From positions 23,811,001 through 23,871,000 of the forward strand of contig NC_079885.1 of NCBI RefSeq assembly GCF_029227915.1: a stretch of 60,000 bases of DNA, in the 5' to 3' direction. This stretch comes from Hydractinia symbiolongicarpus. Its lineage: Eukaryota > Cnidaria > Hydrozoa > Anthoathecata > Hydractiniidae. This document shows, in pieces, positions 1-11,113 of this stretch; within the stretch, counting starts at the first letter, position 1; every line of letters starts with the position of its first letter. The notes under the pieces were generated by a model. That model made no database searches. It worked only from the letters and a program-made list of their open reading frames with translations, and had not been told where the DNA came from. The translations under genes were made by a program, and so were the position numbers.

Positions 1-449
1 GTGTTAGTATTATAACAATAAGCTAAGGAATATAGATACCAACAACAAGTTTTTAAAAAAAAATTAAATAAGAGGAGTTAAAAAAACACGGAAGAGAATT
101 CTAATAGAATAATGTGCAAGGTGAAACATTATATAGCTAAAAGATATAAAGCTGGTAAAATATAGGATTGGAGGTCCACATGGAAATATAATTACTACTT
201 TAATGTTGACGAGTAATCCATGATTTTAATCATGAGTATAAAAATCCTCTAGACATTTTAGTCTTTAGATCTAAATATCCGGATTAAAAAAAAGAATATA
301 TTCTTCCAGGACAATTGACATCCTCAATAATTTGTAAAAATTCCAGGAAGTTCCAGGATTTCGCAGCACAAACATCTTTCCAGGATTTTCCCGGACTGTG
401 ACCACCATGTAATAAGACTAGTCCTCATGCACTAATCTAATAAATCAAT
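1..449. other. Leading stretch without a recognisable gene
   Basis: AT-rich sequence with short A-runs. I see no reading frame or terminal repeat that I can assign. It lies immediately upstream of LINE coding sequence and could include the missing 5' part of that LINE, but nothing in it is diagnostic. Confidence 0.4.
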
Positions 450-1825
450 TTAAATTAGTTGACCCTGGTGATGACACGTCTGAACCTCACCACATTGACT
501 GTAACTACTATGAAAAGCTACCCCTAATTCTAAACTTGATTATTTAGACAAAAACTCCTTCAGTGTACTCCACACTAATATTTGCTCACTGCAAGCTAAT
601 TTTAATAAACTTGAATTCCTTATTTCAGATTATGATTTTCCTTTTGACATTGTAGCTCTATCAGAGACACATAATCCAACATCTTCAACGCACAACTTCA
701 CACCTGGTAATCTACCTGGTTACCAAATATATACTGGAATACCTGGATATACTGCGAACAGTGGCTGTGGGTTCTACATTTCTGAAAAGGTAAACGTTAT
801 TCCTAGATACGATCTTGACAAGCATAACCATAACTCACACTGTGAATATGAAGCTGAATGGATTGAAGTCACCAACTCAAAAAATGTTATTATACGATCT
901 GTGTATAGGCATCCTTACAAATCAGACAATTCTTTTATTTCGTATATGCAGCAAATATTTGCTAAGGTAATATTAATTATAAGTGGTGACTTCAATTACA
1001 ATCTACCTCATTATGGCAAATCCACTCAACCTACTGAATTATTTAGATTTAATGCTCTCTAACTGCTGCTCACCAAAAATAACTTACCCGACACGAATAA
1101 CTAATAATAATTAGTGGAAAGTTAACCGCTAAGGTTTTAGACCACATGCCAAACTTTTTAATTATTCAAGATTTTTCAAATAAGTCAACAGACAATCCAA
1201 AGTTCAAAAAACGTGACTTCTCCAAATTTGGCAATGGCACCTTCTTATCTAACCTACAGACAGCTAATATTAATGCAAAAATGACCCAAATTAATAGCTT
1301 AAACAATAATTTTTCTATTTTTATGAAAACAGTCATGTCGATTATAAATAAGCATGCACCTCTAAAAACTCTCTATCGAAAGAAAAAAAATCAAAAGTAA
1401 ACTATGGCTGTCTGCTGGAATCCAAGTCCATAAACCTTATCAGTTTTATTATAAGTTCATAAAGCAAAACATGCATTTTGGTAAGTTTTACAGACACATT
1501 AAATCACCTAATCAGGAAAAGTAAAAACAATTATTTAAAACAATTTTTTCAGCGTTTTAAAAATAACTCTAAAGAATTATGGAGTGGTATAAATACAATA
1601 TTAAATAGAAATAAAAATACTCAAGACAGTGACATAATATTACAAATACACGGTGGAATCATCACTAAACCAAATAAAATTGCAAATGTTTTCAATTTCT
1701 TTACAAAAATTGGATCAAATAAATAATATGGTAAACTCTATGTTCATATCACCAATAAACGAAACAAAAGTTGCAAAACTAATTATTACACTTAACCCTA
1801 ATAAAACAACAACACTCCTAGACAT
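450..1825 (+). pseudogene. Non-LTR retrotransposon (LINE), endonuclease and N-terminal RT part
   Basis: Translation from about 545 gives an apurinic-endonuclease-like domain: LHTNICSL near its start, ALSET about 30 residues later, then GCGFYIS, and SGDFNYNL near 990, the conserved DFN region. Stops and frame changes follow, but 1146-1400, 1478-1726 and 1653-1825 continue in LINE style (the HLIRKSKNNY and LWSGINTIL region before the RT). Coding stops at 1825 inside the RT core at the codons for L-L-D-I, where another element has inserted; the protein resumes at 8951. The family is CR1/Jockey-like in appearance, though I cannot fix the clade. The disruptions mean it is dead. The LINE type is secure and the exact 5' limit is not. 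Confidence 0.85.
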
Positions 1826-2438
1826 CACGGCGGTCAGATTGGCAGAATTTTCACCCAAGTGACGTCATCTTAATAGCTCATAATGGCGCCTCCCGCGCCT
1901 AGCTATTCCGTAAGGACGATGACACAACCCTCTCATTCCTTGAGAAATGTATTGACTATGTATGATTTTGGCATCATAAAATTAAACTAAATAAAAATTA
2001 GTATGTTAGAGTAACTCATTTAACCTCTTAAATGGCCATTTTTGCAAATTTTACCTAAGTTAAAGCAGCCATACTTTGCATTATCGTTTTTGACCTCTAT
2101 TTTGATTTGTAACTAAAAGCTATCACCTCGGTTAACAATGAAACAGGAGAAATCTTTATCAGGATAGGTCTCTGCGTGGTTCTACTTTGTGACTTTTTGA
2201 TAGAAGTTGAAAATATTATTCCGGAGCGCCAAAATTTGTCAAGTTTTTGGATGTTTGAATATTTGGTTGTCATATATCAAGTTTGCCGTAACTTTTTAAA
2301 ATTTTAACAGGGTAGAAATTGTAATCAATGTTTATGGAGTCTGCTCAAGAAAATTCAGATGCAGGTTTAAGTTAAAACTGGAGTTACAAATCAATATATA
2401 AAGTGCATTATAATTTCTACCGAACACCATAACTTTTC

Positions 2439-4117
2439 GTGCGAGTCCTAGCAGTGGAAAATGCAATATTCGGTGCTGGGGATTATATATCTCGCTATTG
2501 TCAATCAGAACTTTTGGAAAAGCTGTTTACGATGCATAAAAGAGGAAAATTTTTAGACAAACTTTTAAAGGGCAGTTTTTCTGGAACCAAAGATTCCAAC
2601 CTAAAAAAAGCAGTTGCAACAAAATTCCAATGCCATCAATTTCGCCGAAAATACAACTTTCTTTGCAACATCCAAAAGCGCTGTAATGATGAAGGTGAAC
2701 TTGTTAAGAGCAGAAGTTTTGATGGTTCCAAATTTGCTTTGAAACAATTCTCCATTTCACACGAAGCTGTAGATAAGTTTGCGAAACTTTTAGACATTGG
2801 ACAAGTTCATCAAGTTCCAGGGTATTCAGGTGTTGTGAGAACGATGACTGCGTTAACAAATATGATTGCAGATTTGCATTTGCAACTTCTCAATAAAAAC
2901 ACACTGCTGTGGTTCAAAGACAACACAAATCATTTTGTTGTTGAATTCAAAGATGATGGAGCCCTGAAACAAAAGAAAATTGGCTCTTAATTAGAGTATT
3001 GGCTCTTTAACGTTTTGGAATTTTGGCAATCGTGTAAGAAGCCGTGAGTTTCACTATCCTTTGCACATGATTACTGCATCTGAAAAAGATCAAATTTGTG
3101 AGAAGCTGTGGAAACAACATGCTGATGAAATGGAACTTATCGAGAGTAACATCTTCACCATCAACTCTTAAAAAGTAACTTTTGAATTCCAGCCATCTGC
3201 TGACCAAGTCTGGCAATGTTGGGCAGGAAACGAGTTAAGTTCATGCACAACATATCCATCTCCTTATGCAAATGTGCTAAAAATGGTGTTAACAAAGTAG
3301 GAGGGAGTACTGGATTTGGTAGTGACCACATGTGGAGACCAATGTCTACAAAACAAAGAAAGGCTGACTTGTCAAAACTGGATAATTTCAGGAAAACCCT
3401 GTCACCAAATGCCAAAAATTACCATCAACAGGAGCTAAATTTCATGGCCTAGAATGGTTTACGCCAGTTCGGAGAGCCACGATATGCAGTGCCCTATCAT
3501 GCCAAAATTTTATTTGATTTATATGGTATTGGATACGGAATCTTGTCAATGCAAGGACAGGAAGCCAAACATTCTGCCATCAAACAAGAATTAAGATCAG
3601 AATCAAACAGATCTTTAGATCAAGACAAACGAGGGAGATGGCATTAACTAATGAGGTTAAGCTATGTACGTAACTTCTACCTACCGTATCATTTTCCTAC
3701 AAAGGCAACCTATCACTCCCACTAAAACCAAGAAAGCCAAATTTGGATGATAGTGATGTTATTTATTGTCATTGGTCACGTCCCTCCTTTAACAATTCTG
3801 ATATTTGTGAAACCTGTTTTAATTCAACAAAGATTATTCAATGTGCTCAAAGTGGTCATTTGATTGCAGATGTTGTTGCAATATTAAAACCAGTTGCATG
3901 TAAGAGTTGTGAAATGACATTTTCTGATGAATCTATGCTAAGCTGTCATGTGAAATCAAGTCATACTAAAGGTCGCTGTGTCAATCCAAATATTATCATC
4001 CCATCACAATTAACCATGTCTGAGCTCAGAAGTCATCTAAAAATTCGCAATCGTTCTGTTGCTGGGAACAAGGAAGTATTAGTTCGTAGATTAGAAGGAC
4101 TTCTTTCAAGTGAATAA
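2439..4117 (+). pseudogene. TE-internal gene with C-terminal C2H2 finger and SAP domain (function unknown)
   Basis: A 183-codon open frame (2439-2990) is followed, after several stops and frame changes, by coding-like stretches: QVWQCWAGNELSSC near 3210, GSDHMWRPMSTKQRK near 3330, AVPYHAKILFDLYGIGYG near 3500, and QGQEAKHSAIKQELRS near 3560. The last intact block (3743-4117) holds a C2H2-type finger (CKSCEMTF ... HVKSSH) and ends in a SAP-type motif (LTMSELRSHLKIRNRSV ... LVRRLEGLL), a DNA-binding fold. I do not recognise the central region. Because it is the main + strand gene of the surrounding transposon it may be the transposase, but no DDE triad can be read with confidence. At least three disruptions make it a pseudogene. 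Confidence 0.6.
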
Positions 4118-4978
4118 TGACAGTTCATTTTGCAGAGTTTTATTTAGTTTTAAAAGTATTGTTATATATATATCCAGCAGAAAAAAATAAAATCTGGTGG
4201 CAAATAATAGCTTTTTGTTGTCACTAATTCACTGTACACATTCCAAAACACATTGCCCCATAAATACATTTAATTGATACAAAATATTTATACTGAAAAT
4301 TGGTCTTTCCTATATGTATTATTAGAGTGATTTTGCCAACATTATCGTAGAAATTAGCAAACAAGTTTTTCATTCATTTTCCTGTTATTGGACTAACCTG
4401 CACAAATTAAAAATTGTTTTCGTATTAATGCCCTGTTGGTCTAATAGCTATGACACTCATGAAAAATGAGAGATCTAGTTCGAATCCTGGACAGGGCTAA
4501 ACCTAAAAAACAAATATATCAAGTACAATTCTTGGATAAACTAGTGTAGGTAATAGAATAATAGTTACCCTCAACTAGGAATTACTTCACAACTCACTTT
4601 CTAGAATCATTTTATAATCTAGGTGACTGGGGTCAGCTCGTCAAAGTCAGATTTTGTAGCTATGATTTATGTATAGAGAGTGACAGGGTATGACCCTGCA
4701 TCTGCAAAGACACCTGTAAAGTGATCCTGCTGTTTTGCATTAAACTACACTCTCGTAATAATATAGATAATGTACTGTTCACATAGAAATTAACATTTGG
4801 CTTTTAATGAAATAATTGCACCATAATTTTATTTCGACTAAGCTCATAAGATGTATACACAACCCATCCTCTTAATTAACAAAAAATAAGAACAAACTGA
4901 CAATCTGAAAGTATACTAGCATTCTGTTTAAACTTTTACACTATTTTCAATATTTATAAATAAACCCGAGACATCTAA
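4118..4978. other. Non-coding interior of the 7.1-kb element
   Basis: No convincing reading frame. It contains the tRNA-like sequence at 4430-4497 and AT-rich sequence down to the TAA target duplication of the Harbinger insertion at 4976-4978. Confidence 0.5.
4430..4497 (+). other. tRNA-like sequence (degenerate tRNA or tRNA-derived SINE head)
   Basis: The two ends form a perfect 7-bp acceptor stem (GCCCTGT with ACAGGGC). A D-arm-like segment (GGTCTAATAGCTATGAC) resembles a pol III A box, and AGTTCGAATCC is one base from the B-box consensus. The T stem is badly mismatched, and the anticodon stem (CTCA/TGAG) leaves a loop without the expected U33, so I cannot name an anticodon. No CCA is encoded. 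It is better read as a decayed tRNA or SINE than as a working gene. Confidence 0.5.
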
Positions 4979-5165
4979 GGCCATGTTCACACGTTGCGGA
5001 TAGATTTCGTTCCGGAGTATAACTGTTTCGAAATGCCCAGCGACCGGCATGTTCACATGAAAAATAGGGGTAATGGTTTGATGTTCTCGCCCAGCCAGTC
5101 CAGTTAATCATATAACTGGACTAAATATTATGTGGATGAGCAAGAGCGTTAAGAAAGTAAACAAA

Positions 5166-6102
5166 ATGGCGTCTGAGGGCTCGTTCACATGGACTGATAA
5201 GGAGATTGAGCTTCTGCTGGAGACAGTGAAAGCCTACAAAGTGGAAAATGAACTACAAGGAAAAGACTGGGAGAGTATCTGGACTAAGTATGAAACAATA
5301 ACTGGAAACTTTCAAGATTCTTACCCAAAGAACAGTGATGAAGACTATCCAAGGAGTGGTAACAGACTCAGCGAACTGAGTAGGCAGAGAGTTACTAGCA
5401 AACTGAAAAACATACGTTCTAGCTACAAGAAGGCTGTAGATGCTGGCCGCAGAAGCGGTGGGGGTAGAATGGTCATGACATTTTTTGACCTGTGCACTGA
5501 CATATGGTCAGCGTCACCATCTACTACTAGCCTGAGTGGTGGTTTTGAATCTTCTGCAACAGTTTCAACTCAGGAAAGTTCTACTGTGGAAATATCAGAG
5601 CCTAATATTTCCCCTGTTCTGCCTCTGAACTCTACATACAATGATGATACAACAATTGATGACCATGGTGAGTTACTTTCCTTATGCAGTTCAACATCTT
5701 CCAGTAAGGACAGCAGCAGTAATAAGGAAGACAGACGTAAGAAAATTGGAAAATACTTGAAAGATGAAAGGCATAATCGGCTATCAAAAAAGTTGTCGCT
5801 TGAAAATCAACAATTAAAACTTGCGAGGGAGGACAAAGCGAAAGTTATTAGATAGAATTGATCAGTCAGATGCAGACTTTAAGGACAGTATGTCTAAAAT
5901 GGCAAAGTGCATTAAACATGTGGGGAACACTATTGCACAAAGTTTTGCAAGTATACATGTTACAAATCCCCAAAGACCACAGGTTGTAACATATGATTTG
6001 TTTCCAAACGTAAGCAATACAGTTTTGAACCAACCTGGGGTTCGAGTGTCAGAAAACAATGATATCTTAGAACGTGCAGTTCGAGGTCAGCAACAGAAAT
6101 AG
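5166..6102 (+). pseudogene. Harbinger Myb/SANT-like accessory protein, one frameshift
   Basis: In Harbinger elements a Myb-like partner binds the ends and brings the transposase into the nucleus. Here the ATG at 5166 (MASEGSFTWTDKEIELLL) has a good context (aaaATGG); a weaker in-frame ATG lies at 5130. The N-terminal 100 residues show the trihelix pattern: FTWTDKEIELL, then KDWESIWTKY, then QRVTSKLKNIRSSYKKA. A serine-rich middle follows, then a charged tail (RRKKIGKYLKDERHNR). Near 5840 the frame is lost by a single-base indel; the protein continues in the next frame (LLDRIDQSDADFKDSM) to a stop at 6102. The position opposite the transposase is the normal element layout. Confidence 0.85.
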
Positions 6103-6349
6103 TGACATATTTTAAAACTGAAGTAATTTTCACAGCTTATATAGATATTTTATTTACAGAAGTATATATACTAATTTTTCTGGTACTGTACACCAGGTTA
6201 TCCGAAACAAATATTAAAACTATAGCTATGGTATAGTTTGATGTAGGAATAATGTTTTTGGTGCCTTCATTCAAAGTACTTCGTAAATATTTTTCGATTT
6301 GGTTTTCCTCCCATATCATTGCTAGTGCTGGCGTGTGCATCAACTGTAG

Positions 6350-7537
6350 TTAGAGGTTGCTGTTGGTTTGTTCTTGATTTACTGTTTGAGTTATATCATT
6401 AGATAATGTTTCCTTGTTATGTTCACAAAAATTATGCAAGATAAAACAGGCATATATTATAAGCAATGTGTCTTCTAATTTTGTGTCCATCTGTTTCTTC
6501 AGTATCCCAAAGCGGCCCTTGAGTCTACCAAAAGCACATTCAACTACCATCCTAGCCGAAGATAATCGGTATGAATAAAACTATTCCTGAGGATTACTTC
6601 CTCCAGCTGCATATTCTTTCATAAGATATGGGAGAAGTGGATAAGCAGGGTCACCTAACAAACACACTGGCACTGGTGTTTCTCCTGGAACAATCACTTT
6701 CGGATTAGGTGGGATTGCACCTGCCCTTAACTGGTCATTGACAACAGAATTCCCCCAAATTCGTGCATCATGCACACTCCCAGGCCAACGCACGACTACA
6801 TCAAAAAAGCAATACCTGTAATCCACACATGCCTGAACATTAATAGAATAGCGTCCTTTTCGATTAATGAAATCACTTGCGTTGTCTTTTGGGCATTTTA
6901 TATCAACATGAGTTCCATCCACAGCCCCTAAACATTGAGGGAAACCGTGACTGCTCTCGAATTTTGTGGTCATTTCATTAACTCTATCGATAGTCATGGG
7001 CAAAGATATCAACCTGGGTCCAAGATGATCACAAATTGCTTTACACACTCGCTTAACAACTACCGAAACTTCGCTCTTACCAATACCAAACGCATTCGCT
7101 GTCTTTCGCATTCTTCCTTCATCAGATAGGTAGTACAGAGTAAGAGCAACTTGAGTTTCAACCGATATTGCTGCACGCATTACAGTTGTTTGTTTGAAAA
7201 TGAATGGTCGCAGAAGGTTACATAACTTGCTGAAGTTTGTTTTTGACATACGAAAACATTCTTTCCAGTCGTTGTTGACCACTTTGTTGAACAGGAAGTT
7301 TTTCCACCAAATACTCGTTCTTCCTGGTTTCACCCAATATTCTCGCGGAAAGTTCTTTTTTCCGCGAAGACAGACTGGCTTTCCTTCAGAAATTCTGATT
7401 GTGGCAAGTCGTTTTCGTTTGCGAGTAAAAAAAGCAACTCTCATATATTCATAAGCCGCACAAAGTTGTAAAAAATATCCAGTTAATGCCTTTAGCTCTT
7501 GGACTTGTTTACATTCTACTGCCGCCACCTTTCTCAA
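6350..7537 (-). pseudogene. Harbinger DDE transposase (DDE_Tnp_4 / HARBI1 type), one nonsense codon
   Basis: Cut-and-paste transposase. Reading leftward from 7537, catalytic motifs appear in order: [15 protein letters not shown] (first D), [13 protein letters not shown] (second D), [14 protein letters not shown], then after an in-frame TAG at about 6581 the frame continues FYSYRLSSARMVVECAFGRL (the E) and ILHNFCEHN to a stop at 6350. The helix-turn-helix-like segment [20 protein letters not shown] is also typical. The frame is open from 7537 but its first ATG is at 7444, so the true start may be there. Apart from the TAG (between NPQE and FYSY), all catalytic residues look intact. Confidence 0.92.
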
Positions 7538-7726
7538 TTTGCCGCGCTATTGTGTTAACACTTTGTGGTTAGAATATCGGAGCGAAATCATTTCACTTTT
7601 CGAAGCGGAACGAAATTATTTCGCTTTTCATAGCGGATAGCTTCGAAACCGTGTGGTCGCAAGGCCTATCCGATATGAAAATCGTTCCGAAACATTATCT
7701 ATCCGCAACGTGTGAACATGGCCTAA

Positions 7727-8038
7727 TATTTCTACTAATGTCATATGTCCTGTGAAATTTGATTGATAGAAAGATTGTTTGATTGTTAAAAAAGTAGGAT
7801 AACCTCATCTGTCGCTTATAATTCAAACAAGGATTGTTTTCAGACTGTTGTTTTTCCAAAATGGATAAGTAGACAACAAATTGGATAAAGCTCAAATAGT
7901 CGATCTCACATAAACCCAAACTAAATAGTTTACAACTTCTAAATGACTATTAGCTATAAATAAGCAACGCTACGCAAACAATATACAATATTTATTGTTC
8001 CTTGAAATGTGAAGCTACGAACGATTTAGCTACACTAA
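7727..8038. other. Gap between the Harbinger element and the minus-strand gene
   Basis: Interior of the 7.1-kb element. I see no gene or structured repeat here. Confidence 0.4.
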
Positions 8039-8716
8039 CTATACTTCTGCTGCTGTTACTGTTTGAGCACAATGAAGCATTAATGACTGCATATTGCCCA
8101 CAACAGCGAAGTTATCAGCAGTGTACCTTTGAATATAAAACAACACTTTCAAATGTCTATGTGCATACTCAAGGCGTATTGGTGCATATTCACTAACAGC
8201 AACCTTCGACATACCATCGTACTGCAGAATGTTATCCTTGTCCTTGCGATATTTGCGTTTTACATGATAGTTAGTCCCATCAAAACGTACAGGATTAAAT
8301 ATCTTTTCTGCACTAGTTACATTTTTTAAAAAGATTATTATTTTTTGGCCTTTTTTATTTTTACTTTTTGGCAGAAGATACTCTACTTCTGCCCCATAAT
8401 TTTTGCAAAGACAGACTAAGTAACGCATGATCTGCCAAGGTACAAACAATGTGACTGGAGGAACTAAGCCAGTAATCTGACCACTGCATAACTTAGACAG
8501 CATACGTGCACCTATTTCTCATAAGTAACTATCTATCATAGGGCCTACAAGGGCAAGGTGATTGCCTATCAGTTTTTCAACACCAAATAACATAGAACTA
8601 TTCATACAATAGTCTTTCTTGACACCATTTGCTGCATCATTAAACCAATGGCACTCCAAGGTACGTAATTTTAATTCCAAATCAGTCCAGAAATTGCTAT
8701 TTCGTTCAGAACCCAT
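8039..8716 (-). pseudogene. Unidentified TE-internal protein, one nonsense codon
   Basis: Two open stretches, 8716-8519 and 8503-8039, lie in the same frame and are separated only by a TGA (SYL-stop-EIGARMLSK). Together they read as one protein of about 225 residues starting MGSERNSNFWTDLELKLRTL. It is basic in places (LLPKSKNKKGQK, NYHVKRKYRKDKD), with no membrane segment or catalytic motif that I recognise. It is the second gene of the 7.1-kb transposon, pointing toward the + strand gene, and so may be a transposition accessory protein. That role is inferred only from position. Confidence 0.5.
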
Positions 8717-8950
8717 TCTTGCGTTTAATAGCTTTTCAGTAGCTTAGCTGGCCAGCACAAATCAAAATGAACCGCTTCAAAACTACGAATGCGGAAAGTG
8801 CAGGTCAATTAATTAGAAGCTACGGGACCGATGAATTTTCGTCGCTTAAAATAATAACCTGTAGAAAAAATCGATTACCGGTTTTTCGGAGAAAAATATG
8901 TTACGCAATTGCTGCAAACGGGAGAAAATGGAAAGAATATTACCGCCGTG

Positions 8951-9990
8951 CATCCCTGTGAAGCTACTAAAACTTACCAACGCCCTAATTTCAAAACCTC
9001 TTAATTTTATATTTAAATAATCTTTCTCAGAAGGTGTATTTCCTGACCAACTCAAACTAGCCACTGTAACACCTAGTCATAAAGCAAAGTTGAAATTAAA
9101 AAAACTTGCTTGTTGTGCATTTGATATTGTAGATCACCACATACTCATAAAAAAACTCGAATTTATGGCATTAAAGGAACTCTTGTGGTTTAAATCATAC
9201 CTATCCAACAGAACTCACGTCACTAAAATTAACAACACTTTATCAGACACTCAACCAATAACATCGTGAACTATGTCATGTATGGGAATGGTTGGGAGCC
9301 AACAAATCTTCCTTGAATGTTAGCAAGTTAAATTTTATCCTATTTCACCCTCCACAGAATTATCTATATCAATTAAAATAAACAACCCGACAGTAGCACA
9401 ACAAAAATCTTGTAAATATTTAGGGGTACATTTAGATGAACATCTGTTCTAGAGCGATCAAATTTGTGATGTGAAATTGAAACTAAGTACTGGCCCGGGT
9501 ATCTTAGCAAAATTAAGACATTATCTTCCGCAATATTTAAACAAACTGATATATTTTTCTGTGCCAAACTGGGTCTGCGCACATACTTCGATTCTGGATG
9601 TGGTTAGAGCTGTTCGACTAATGATTTCAGTGACCCCTATACTAACACAATGCCACTACTTAAACAACTCAACATCCTAAACTTTGACCATACTGTATGT
9701 CTAAATATTGGTAAACTCTTCTAGAAGTTAAACAATAATCTTCGCCCTATCTGTATTAAAAGCACCTTTACTAATCATTATCATCATAACGGTCATTCAC
9801 AACGCATAATCACTCACACTCGTCGTTATGTTCCTATCACCAGAACACAACACAAAGCCAGGTTTGTTCCGTCACAGGGACTACTTTTTTGGAACAGTTT
9901 ACCCGGAAAAAATCTAAGGTCACTACCACCATTTGTGGTACATCTCCGCAAGCACCTCTGCAATTTTTAATGATTATATTTTACATAATA
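8951..9990 (+). pseudogene. LINE reverse transcriptase, C-terminal part (continuation of 450-1825)
   Basis: The sequence resumes exactly where the LINE was broken: IPVKLLKLTNALISKPLN, then FSEGVFPDQLKLATVTP (an RT segment), CCAFDIVDHHILIKKLEF (motif A, F-D-I-V-D-H), LWFKSYLSNRTH, and KSCKYLGVHLDEHL downstream of the RT core. The 3' end shows CR1/Jockey-style tail residues (LNILNFDHTVCLNIG; THTRRYVP; QGLLFWNSLPG). The region around the YADD box appears deleted. Many stops and frame changes are present. Confidence 0.85.
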
Positions 9991-10119
9991 ATTCAAATTA
10001 AACATTTTACCAGTGACTCTATTTTCGGTAGCTATAACTACACGAGAACTTGTTTTATTTACAGTGCAGTATTTATCTACTTATCACTTTTCATGATTCT
10101 ATATAGAAAAAAAACTAAT

Positions 10120-10380
10120 TTTGATATACGCTTTGAACAGAGGGTTACGCTCGACTCTGTTGAGGGAGTTGAGGTGGACTTATTCCAGTATTAGATCGGC
10201 GAGGATTTTATGAAATATAATTTGCATTATGATTTTATGAATAAAATTAGAGCACGATCTAAGACTGCCCACCCTTCTCGCAACCTATATCTCATAAACT
10301 GCTCTGTGATTGTATGTACTTGGAGTTAGAGTTATTCCAGTATTAAGTCGTGCTCTGATTTTATTCATAAACTAGTCGGT
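10120..10380. repeat. Composite inverted and direct repeat resembling DIRS ends
   Basis: TTATTCCAGTATTA occurs twice as a direct repeat (about 10182 and 10332). The first copy is followed by GATCGGCGAGGATTTTATGA, close to the DIRS terminal repeat at 40280-40303. The segment ATTTTATGAATAAAAT at about 10233 recurs inverted near 10360. This looks like a diverged, solo DIRS-type terminus. Confidence 0.45.
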
Positions 10381-10439
10381 AGCCTGTGGAAAATTCCTGT
10401 TCTTTTTATACCGCATTGCGTGCGTCTTGCTACTTGCGC

Positions 10440-10570
10440 AGCTAAGTTATCATTTTGCGTGACAGACAGACGGACAGACATATACAGGTATTTTAAAATA
10501 GACTAGCCGGGAAATCAGGCGTCGAAACGTCGGGTAAGGCAAAAGTGAAGACGTGACCAGGCGTTGAACA
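10440..10570. repeat. Short CAGA-rich tract and flank
   Basis: A run of GACAGACAGACGGACAGACA at about 10460 is a small tetranucleotide tract. It lies just before the diverged tandem repeat at 10597. Confidence 0.5.
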
Positions 10571-10596
10571 CTCTGTTGAGTGCTTGATAAGAGCCT

Positions 10597-11113
10597 AAAC
10601 TGCATCACAGGTATGCAGTATGTCGGAAATCATCGCATACACCATTGCAGTGTTGGGACTGTAACAAATTTTTCAAAAATTACCTTTCCCTTAACAAAAG
10701 CTGAAATAAAAACAGAGTTTACAAACGGTTTTTACTCCCTCATAACAAAAACAATCGGTCAATATTACGCTATTTTGCAGAATAAGTTTCGGCATTAATT
10801 CAAAATTATTTGTGCAACCAGGTTAAAGACCTAGTACAGCAAACAACTTTGAAAACTCCAGTGGAACAATTATTAGTGGTCGTAAACTGTTGCACACAAT
10901 CAGGTGAGGCGCTTTAGTACTGGTATACAGTATGTTGTAAATCAAATGAAGCGCATAAACCATCATAGTGTTGTGTCTGTAACATATTTTTCGAAAATTA
11001 ACCTTTCTGCGACGTTAGCTGAAATAAAAATAGTATTTACAAACCGTTTTTACCCTGTCATAGCAAAATCAATTGGTCAATATTATTTTACTTTGTGGAA
11101 TAAGTTTTTTTAA
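10597..11113 (+). repeat. Two diverged tandem copies of a ~310-bp unit with parallel short ORFs
   Basis: Copy 1 (about 10597-10798) and copy 2 (about 10904-11113) align through most of their length. Both have a small frame on +: copy 1 reads VTNFSKITF ... KAEIKTEFTNGFYS ... IGQYYAIL, and copy 2 reads VTYFSKINL ... AEIKIVFTNRFYP ... IGQYYFTL. Similar residues in the same order suggest either an old duplication of coding sequence or simple DNA homology. I do not recognise the peptide. Confidence 0.55.

Larger units (their letters stand above)
4979..7723. mobile_element. PIF/Harbinger DNA transposon, nearly complete
   Basis: Terminal inverted repeats begin GGCCATGTTCACACGTTGCG at 4979 and, on the other strand, at 7723; the match runs about 27 bp. 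A TAA direct repeat flanks both ends (4976-4978 and 7724-7726), the TWA-type duplication of this superfamily. The 2745-bp element carries the two expected genes in convergent orientation: a Myb/SANT-like protein on + and a DDE transposase on -. Each has a single disruption, so this is a recent but dead copy. It sits inside the 7.1-kb transposon and is therefore younger than it. Confidence 0.95.
1826..8950. mobile_element. 7.1-kb DNA transposon inserted in the LINE (CACTA/Chapaev3-like ends)
   Basis: The two ends read CACGGCGGT inward from 1826 and from 8950 on the opposite strand. They are flanked by a direct CAT at 1823-1825 and 8951-8953. Removing the element and one CAT rejoins the interrupted LINE codons (GAC AT | C CCT GTG, giving D-I-P-V), which proves the insertion point. 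A 3-bp duplication with ends starting CAC is typical of the CACTA/Chapaev3 group, so the superfamily call is inference. Inside are a broken gene on + (2439-4117), a broken gene on - (8039-8716) and a later Harbinger insertion (4979-7723). Without the Harbinger copy the element is about 4.4 kb. Confidence 0.75.

Noticed and set aside
4430-4497. Functional tRNA gene
   Set aside because: T stem mismatches and the absence of U33 argue against a working tRNA; kept only as a tRNA-like relic.
5862-6343. Short minus frames opposite the Harbinger Myb gene and 3' of the transposase
   Set aside because: Shadows of the Myb frame or untranslated sequence; no motif.
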